Origin: a bacterium
GTDB taxonomy: Bacteria > Acidobacteriota > HRBIN11 > JAKEFK01
Direction: 5' to 3'
Length of the DNA: 37,768 nucleotides
Assembly: GCA_022616075.1 (NCBI GenBank)
Contig: JAKEFK010000076.1
Location: 1-37,768 of the forward strand
The notes under the pieces: generated by a model
The model's input: the letters and a program-made list of their open reading frames with translations, nothing else
The model's database searches: none
What the model was told of the DNA's origin: nothing
Part shown: piece after piece, positions 33,197-37,768 of the stretch
How the letters are laid out: each line of letters begins with the position of its first letter
Position numbering within the stretch: the first letter of the stretch is position 1
Position numbers and translations under genes: made by a program

Positions 33197-34450
33197 ATGA
33201 AACGACAATTTATCTGTCTTCTAATTCTGGCATTCTTTCCGCTGGTCACAGCATCCGCGATCAATCGGGATCCAAACGGAGTCAATGTGAACAGCAGCGG
33301 GGCTACTACTGTATTCATAACGTTTGGCGGACTCAATAATCAGGTGCCGGTGGAAGCTTTCTGGTGCGGAGAATTAATCCCGGCTGCACCCGATATCGGT
33401 TTCAAATGCGATCCTTCTACAATATTCGGAGTTCTGCCGATTCGATTCGACCAATCTCGCTACAGCGGCCAAACGGGATTTACCGACATCATGTCCATTC
33501 CTCCTTCCGTTGCGCGTCGCGCATATCAAGCTGCTCAGGATGGATCAAAATCAAGCTTCTTTTACGTTCGTAGATTCGTAAGCACTGTGGGGAGACCGGA
33601 TGAATTTGTATTTGTAACCTGTCGCATGGCAGGCGGAGGCGCCCGCGTGCCTTTCTCACTTGTGGATGTAAGACTCGCATTTGATGTGAATCAAACCGTT
33701 TTGTCGGTGAAGGAAGGAGAACGGCCACCCTCTTTAAACGCAGGCATTGTATATAACGGAACAGGCAGACTAAAAGGAAGATGGGAAGTCGTAAAGCCGG
33801 GAGATGAACCTCCGCAAGAGCGCGACCTGCTGACAGAGGCGACATTACCGGTGGAAGAGCGTCCGCTGCAACGCCGTTACACGGAGTTGGACCGTTTTAA
33901 TGTTTTCCTGCCACCAACGGGGAAGTATGTGTTGAAAGGACCCGATGCTGCGCGTTTACCAAAGGAGGTAACGGGTCTCTATCAGGTTCTGTTACGGATT
34001 GAAGCATCGGATGACAAAGAAGCAGATTCCAGTCTTGATAGAGCCGGCGCGGGCACAGGCATCGTGCATGCTGGTGCCGTGGCAGGATTTCCTTTACCTG
34101 TACTGCGTTATTACGTTGGAAGTGCTCGGGGTGACCTGGTTCTGCTTACCAACGATTTGCAACAGCTTTTGCCTCTCGATCGTGCAGTCATTGCTCCGGA
34201 TCAAACAATCGATTTTAGCTGGAGCGAAAATCTGTCCGTATCCTTTTATCAACTCGAAGTAAGAAATTCGCACCAACAAACCGTTCTCTCAGCCATCTTG
34301 AAACCGGGGCTCGCAATGTATCGCGCGCCGGCATGGCTGAAGGAAAAAGCTGCGGACGGTTTTCTCACCTGGAGGATTACTGCCATTGATCCTTCAGGCA
34401 AAGAAACGGCCTCTACGGAATGGCGGACTCTCAAAATCGGCAAATTGTGA
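33197..34450 (+). CDS. Secreted hypothetical protein with likely Ig/FN3-like C-terminal domain
   Basis: A 417-residue protein with a signal peptide (about 1-21, ending TASA). The N-terminal half begins around NVNSSGATTVFITFGGL and has two paired cysteines (WCGELIPA and GFKCDPS). The final ~85 residues (DQTIDFSWSENLSVSFYQLEV to the end) look like a fibronectin III or Ig-like sandwich. I do not recognise the family. GGAG lies 9 nt before the ATG. It sits between the barrel gene (11-nt gap) and the Calx-beta gene (13-nt gap), so a shared envelope function is likely. Confidence 0.75.
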   Translation: MKRQFICLLILAFFPLVTASAINRDPNGVNVNSSGATTVFITFGGLNNQVPVEAFWCGELIPAAPDIGFKCDPSTIFGVLPIRFDQSRYSGQTGFTDIMSIPPSVARRAYQAAQDGSKSSFFYVRRFVSTVGRPDEFVFVTCRMAGGGARVPFSLVDVRLAFDVNQTVLSVKEGERPPSLNAGIVYNGTGRLKGRWEVVKPGDEPPQERDLLTEATLPVEERPLQRRYTELDRFNVFLPPTGKYVLKGPDAARLPKEVTGLYQVLLRIEASDDKEADSSLDRAGAGTGIVHAGAVAGFPLPVLRYYVGSARGDLVLLTNDLQQLLPLDRAVIAPDQTIDFSWSENLSVSFYQLEVRNSHQQTVLSAILKPGLAMYRAPAWLKEKAADGFLTWRITAIDPSGKETASTEWRTLKIGKL

Positions 34451-34464
34451 GAACCAAAACTGCA

Positions 34465-35970
34465 ATGCAAAAATTAGATTTTTTTTGGCGACCTTGGCGT
34501 CTTGGCGGTTTAAAGAGTTTTGGCATCCTGAGCTTGCTTATACATCTGTCAGGGCTCGCTTCAGCACAACCGGTTGTCACGATCTTTCCTCCGCCGCATC
34601 CTCCGGTAACGGAGGCCGAATCGAGCGTGTCCTTTCAAGCAAGACGAACAGGCAGCACAGCCACTGCTTTAACCGCACAAATGAAAATAACAGGAACTGC
34701 TACGAACGGTCAGGATTATGAGCTGGTATCAAGTGTATTTTCGTTTCCTGCAAAGTCGAACACTGCCATCATCGAGGTTAGGTTAAAAAACGATTCTACT
34801 GGCGAAGGAAATGAGACCATTCAGTTAAGAATCGTTCCACCTTCGATTGGAAACAGCTACGTTGTGGGCTCGCCTGATGCGGCATCGTTTACGATTCTGG
34901 ATGATGAACCAGTGGTTTCTCTGAAACTGGATTCGGGAGCGGATGCTCCAACGGAAAGCGACAGCCGAAGCATAATTTTTCATTTAAGCCGCACCGGCCC
35001 AACGGGGGCCGCGCTTCAGGTGAGGTGTGCTATTAGCGGAACTGCTACCAACGGCGTTGATTACAACTCCATCGGATCGACCATCTCTTTTGGAGTCAAT
35101 GAGGCGACCACAGGTGTTGGTGTGGTTCCAAAAGATGATACCGTTCGCGATCCTGACGAAACGGTGATAGTTACATTGTTGCCTGCTGACGGCTACCGCG
35201 TTGACGATTCTAAGAGTGCAAAAGTCACAATTGTTGATAACGACATCACTCCAACAATCACTTTGAGCTCGCTGGATTCTAACGCAAACGAAACCGGGCC
35301 AGATCCTGCCGTTTTGAAAGTTACAAGAAATGGCGATCTGCAAAGTCCTGTGGCCGTTACTTACACTGTGAACCCAAGGGCGAACTTTACAGCTCAGGGT
35401 CAGCCCGCAACCAATGGGGTCGACTTTCAGAATCTGTCCGGTTCGATCACGATCTCACCCGGTTCCGACTCTGCAAATATCACCGTGACTCCAATCAACG
35501 ACACGACATCAGAGGGAACAGAGTTCGTAGCAATTCGACTTAATCCTGGCTTCGGGACGTATAACCTGGAAGCTGATCAGACTCAAACAGTTCTTATTTT
35601 GGATAACGACCTACCCCGAGTCTCCACCATCCTGGTTGATGGCGATGCATCTGAAAACGGACAAGACCCCGGAGTTTTCCGTATCGTTCGGACCGGCGCA
35701 ACGACCACAGAACTACGAGTCTTTTTGAATACCATCGGCATCGGATTCAATCGCGCAAATCAAAACGAGGATTATTTGTTACCGGCTGGAATACTGGATT
35801 CTGCTGAAATACCGGCCGGGGAAACTTTTGTGCTCGTTACCGTAACACCGGTGGACGATTCAATTTCCGAACAGAGCGAGACGGCGATTATCAACCTCGT
35901 TGATAATGCGGCCTACGAGATAAGCCAGCCAAATAGTAGCGTCGGAATTCTCATTGCAGATAACGATTGA
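34465..35970 (+). CDS. Secreted protein with four Calx-beta repeats
   Basis: A 501-residue protein made of a signal peptide and four Calx-beta-like repeats, closing in ILDDE, IVDND, ILDND and a terminal IADND. Repeated GTATNG-x-DY and DET/SET motifs are the calcium-binding type of the family; such domains occur in adhesins. Two N-termini are possible: the ATG at 34465, or a GTG at 34447 overlapping the upstream stop (GTGA) that would add six residues. In either case the signal-peptide n-region FFWRPWRLGGLK is encoded by a dispersed repeat (34485-34512). There is no anchor or sorting tail. Confidence 0.8.
   Translation: MQKLDFFWRPWRLGGLKSFGILSLLIHLSGLASAQPVVTIFPPPHPPVTEAESSVSFQARRTGSTATALTAQMKITGTATNGQDYELVSSVFSFPAKSNTAIIEVRLKNDSTGEGNETIQLRIVPPSIGNSYVVGSPDAASFTILDDEPVVSLKLDSGADAPTESDSRSIIFHLSRTGPTGAALQVRCAISGTATNGVDYNSIGSTISFGVNEATTGVGVVPKDDTVRDPDETVIVTLLPADGYRVDDSKSAKVTIVDNDITPTITLSSLDSNANETGPDPAVLKVTRNGDLQSPVAVTYTVNPRANFTAQGQPATNGVDFQNLSGSITISPGSDSANITVTPINDTTSEGTEFVAIRLNPGFGTYNLEADQTQTVLILDNDLPRVSTILVDGDASENGQDPGVFRIVRTGATTTELRVFLNTIGIGFNRANQNEDYLLPAGILDSAEIPAGETFVLVTVTPVDDSISEQSETAIINLVDNAAYEISQPNSSVGILIADND
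34485..34512. repeat. Repeat arm (GCCAAG subfamily) inside the Calx-beta gene
   Basis: Three TTGGCG-type units at 8-base period (TTGGCGACCTTGGCGTCTTG and on), matching the right arms of the dcw hairpins. It lies in frame inside the signal-peptide coding region. Confidence 0.85.
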
Positions 35971-36019
35971 AAAATCAATGGATGGAAAGATGCAATCACA
36001 AGAAAATAGGAGGAGAATT

Positions 36020-36661
36020 ATGAAATCACAGAAAAATTTCGGACTTGTTGCGCTTGCATGCGCAATCATTGTCTGTAGTTCAAGCTTGCTACTGGCGGGC
36101 GATCCAACGGTATGGCAGCTGAAGACACCACAGCCAAACGCGCAAAAGTTTAAACCGTTTCTGGATGCGGTAACTTCGCTCAAAGCCGACTTAGAGAAGA
36201 GCAAGGAACTTCCAGCAAATGCTTCAACCAGATTTGCACAAGTAAAGAACCTCTCCGGACAGTTTGAGCAGGCAGTGCAGGAGCTGTCTTCGGCCATACG
36301 GCAAAACGGCGAAATAGCCACATTTGATCAACTCGTCGCTGCGCGGCTAAAAAAAGCAGGGAAATTAGCAGAACTTGCTGAAGTGAACCAGGCAGGTGGT
36401 CCATTCCATTTATTCGCAAATCCGAAGAAATTTGTGGATGCAGAACTGGCCGATCTGTCCACCAGGTTCAGCGCGTCCATGCGAAAACCCACTGCCCTGG
36501 AAACCATCGCGAACATAACGCTGGGAAGCGTGCTACAACTGATGGAAACGGAGTCTGCTCACGCTGCACTTTATGGGGGCGGCATTACATGCAGATGCAG
36601 TGTGATAACGCTGATCTACTACTCGGCGTTAGGAGTTCACGCCAGTTACTGCTGCTATTGA
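36020..36661 (+). CDS. Small secreted protein with cysteine- and tyrosine-rich tail
   Basis: A 213-residue protein with a signal peptide (about 1-26, ending LLLAGD) and a helical, charged middle part (about 40-180) rich in Lys, Glu and Ala. The last ~30 residues change character after YGGG: they hold four cysteines (CRC near the start, CC at the end), several tyrosines and no charged residue apart from one Arg and one His. AGGAGG lies 8 nt before the ATG at 36020. It is 49 nt downstream of the Calx-beta gene. I do not recognise the family. The 159 nt after it (36662-36820) hold a weak hairpin at 36701-36721 and the promoter of the next gene. Confidence 0.75.
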   Translation: MKSQKNFGLVALACAIIVCSSSLLLAGDPTVWQLKTPQPNAQKFKPFLDAVTSLKADLEKSKELPANASTRFAQVKNLSGQFEQAVQELSSAIRQNGEIATFDQLVAARLKKAGKLAELAEVNQAGGPFHLFANPKKFVDAELADLSTRFSASMRKPTALETIANITLGSVLQLMETESAHAALYGGGITCRCSVITLIYYSALGVHASYCCY

Positions 36662-36801
36662 TCTTGGGCCTTGGGGTGCGTACAATGCCACCCGAACAGA
36701 TTCTTGTTTTCAAAGCAAGAAATTCAAAAAACTAGGAGATCTATCTTCTAGCGCGCTGCGACTCTGCATCAATTAGGACCGGCATTTTGGCAGTAGGAAG
36801 C

Positions 36802-36810
36802 TGATATAAT
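36802..36810 (+). promoter_or_regulatory. Extended -10 promoter element
   Basis: TGATATAAT is a perfect extended -10 (TGn plus TATAAT). No good -35 lies at 16-18 bases, which extended -10 promoters can do without. Transcription would begin about 4 nt before the ATG at 36821, leaving almost no leader. Confidence 0.55.
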
Positions 36811-36820
36811 TGCGACAGGT

Positions 36821-37750
36821 ATGGATGATCAGTATCCACAGTATCCGCCTCCGGTGCCGCCTCCCGTTCCGCCCGCGCCTCCGCAGGAAGCAGGCATCGG
36901 AAAATACGCGCTGATTGCAGGCGCGGGGTGTCTTCTATTGCTCATTTTCGGTGCTGCGATTGGTATTTTTGTTTACTACATTTTCAAAGTCACGGGCGAT
37001 CCCTTGAAAGTAGTCAACATGCAATTGAATGCCTTGAAAGAAAACAATATGGAGAAAGCTTACTCGTACTGTTCGGAAAATTTTAAACAAATAACGAATT
37101 ATCAAAGTTTTCAGGATTTCGTAAGCGGAAATCCGCAGTTGAAAAACTCCAAGGAATTTACTTCCAACAATCGAGAAATCGAGCAAGGTGTTGCAAAACT
37201 AAAGGGAAATCTTGTAAGCATGGAAGGTTCTGCATCTCCTGCCGAATACCATCTTGTTAAGGAGGGCCGCAGTTGGAAAGTTCAATATATTGATCTTGGA
37301 AACACGGGATTGGCTCAACGTCAGGGAGAAAATCATCCCGCGCCGGTTACCGAAGAGAAAAAGAGTCCCCTCGATAGTTTGTTCGAACAAAGTCCTTCCT
37401 CCGTTCGTCTGGAAAACGTGACTGTCGAAAAGGCGCAGGAAGGGGATCTTGCCGTCATTACGGTTCGTTTTAGAGTTGTTGGATTTGAATTAGATAAAAG
37501 CGGTAACCAGCAGCGCATGCATCTGGTACAGGATCTGAAGACATATGGTCCGGATGGAAACCTGCTTCCTGAACTTTCCCAGGATGGGATCAAGACGATG
37601 GAGGAATTCGGAGATTACGGTTATGCCGATTTATGGAACTCACTAAGGATTCCCTCTTCTTATCAGCGTGGCAGATATGAATGCCAGATCACCGTTCATG
37701 ATAAAGTTTCCGGTCGCGATACATCTTCGTCTGCCGAATTCGAACTCTAG
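36821..37750 (+). CDS. Membrane-anchored proline-rich protein with NTF2-like domain
   Basis: A 309-residue protein. The cytoplasmic N-terminus is a Pro-rich stretch (PPPVPPPVPPAPP) and is followed by one membrane segment (about residues 28-56). The exported part has a domain of about 100 residues beginning GDPLKVVNMQLNALKENNMEKAYSYC, like the NTF2-type DUF4864/DUF4878 folds, and a second beta-rich domain from ~190 (RLENVTVEKAQ to the end). The start is the first ATG after the extended -10; GACAGG lies just before it. The exact function is unknown; such proteins are usually single genes in envelope stress or adhesion contexts. Confidence 0.75.
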   Translation: MDDQYPQYPPPVPPPVPPAPPQEAGIGKYALIAGAGCLLLLIFGAAIGIFVYYIFKVTGDPLKVVNMQLNALKENNMEKAYSYCSENFKQITNYQSFQDFVSGNPQLKNSKEFTSNNREIEQGVAKLKGNLVSMEGSASPAEYHLVKEGRSWKVQYIDLGNTGLAQRQGENHPAPVTEEKKSPLDSLFEQSPSSVRLENVTVEKAQEGDLAVITVRFRVVGFELDKSGNQQRMHLVQDLKTYGPDGNLLPELSQDGIKTMEEFGDYGYADLWNSLRIPSSYQRGRYECQITVHDKVSGRDTSSSAEFEL

Positions 37751-37752
37751 AT

Positions 37753-37768
37753 TTAACGCAAAGTCGCT
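37753..37768. repeat. Start of another family A repeat at the window edge
   Basis: TTAACGCAAAGTCGCT, right after the stop at 37750, matches the left edge of the family A elements. It is cut by the window end. Confidence 0.6.

Noticed and set aside
36020-36661. A RiPP precursor with a Gly-Gly leader cleavage site
   Set aside because: The body has a Sec-type signal peptide and about 150 residues of helix, and no modification enzyme or peptidase transporter is nearby; kept only as a curiosity about the tail.

Overview
This window looks like chromosomal DNA from a Gram-negative (diderm) bacterium, perhaps Acidobacteriota or a related phylum. The reasons are an almost complete division and cell-wall (dcw) cluster, a MurE with the DNPR motif of meso-diaminopimelate ligases, a PASTA-tailed FtsI, an apparent outer-membrane beta-barrel protein, a large Reg_prop-type sensor kinase and several families of short palindromic intergenic repeats. 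The phylum call rests on general resemblance only. No rRNA, tRNA, CRISPR array or intact insertion sequence was seen, and no gene-free stretch exceeds 300 bases.

Layout. Positions 1-4850 (+) hold the 3' part of a TPR plus double SBP_bac_5 fusion gene, a BNR-repeat protein and a MoaD/ThiS-like small protein; the last two are coupled by an ATGA overlap. Positions 4857-6723 are an accessory cassette (-): a two-gene ATPase plus TOPRIM-like module in which each gene carries one frameshift. It is flanked by arms of a dispersed repeat, and its far end carries a second, orphan copy of the ftsZ 3' end.

Positions 6729-24146 (-) are the dcw operon, in transcription order mraZ, rsmH, ftsL, ftsI, murE, murF, mraY, murD, ftsW, murG, murC, murB, ftsQ, ftsA, ftsZ. 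It has a sigma70-like promoter at 24213-24241. The leader contains six CC/GG dinucleotides at an exact 10-bp spacing, a good candidate MraZ operator. Together these genes make lipid II from UDP-MurNAc precursors (MurB-F, MraY, MurG) and build the septum (FtsZ, A, Q, L, I, W). murA, ddl and ftsK are not in the window. Every junction in the operon that has a real spacer carries a hairpin or periodic repeat, and some of these repeats have become coding sequence.

Positions 24305-27069 (-) encode two secreted paralogues with CARDB/DUF11-like domains. They are divergent from a NarL-type response regulator and a sensor histidine kinase (27276-30911, +). Positions 31113-35970 (+) encode an outer-membrane-like barrel protein, a secreted protein with a likely Ig/FN3-like end, and a four-repeat Calx-beta protein. 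Then come a small secreted protein with a cysteine-rich tail (36020-36661) and a membrane-anchored proline-rich protein (36821-37750). This right-hand third is largely cell-envelope and surface genes of unknown role.
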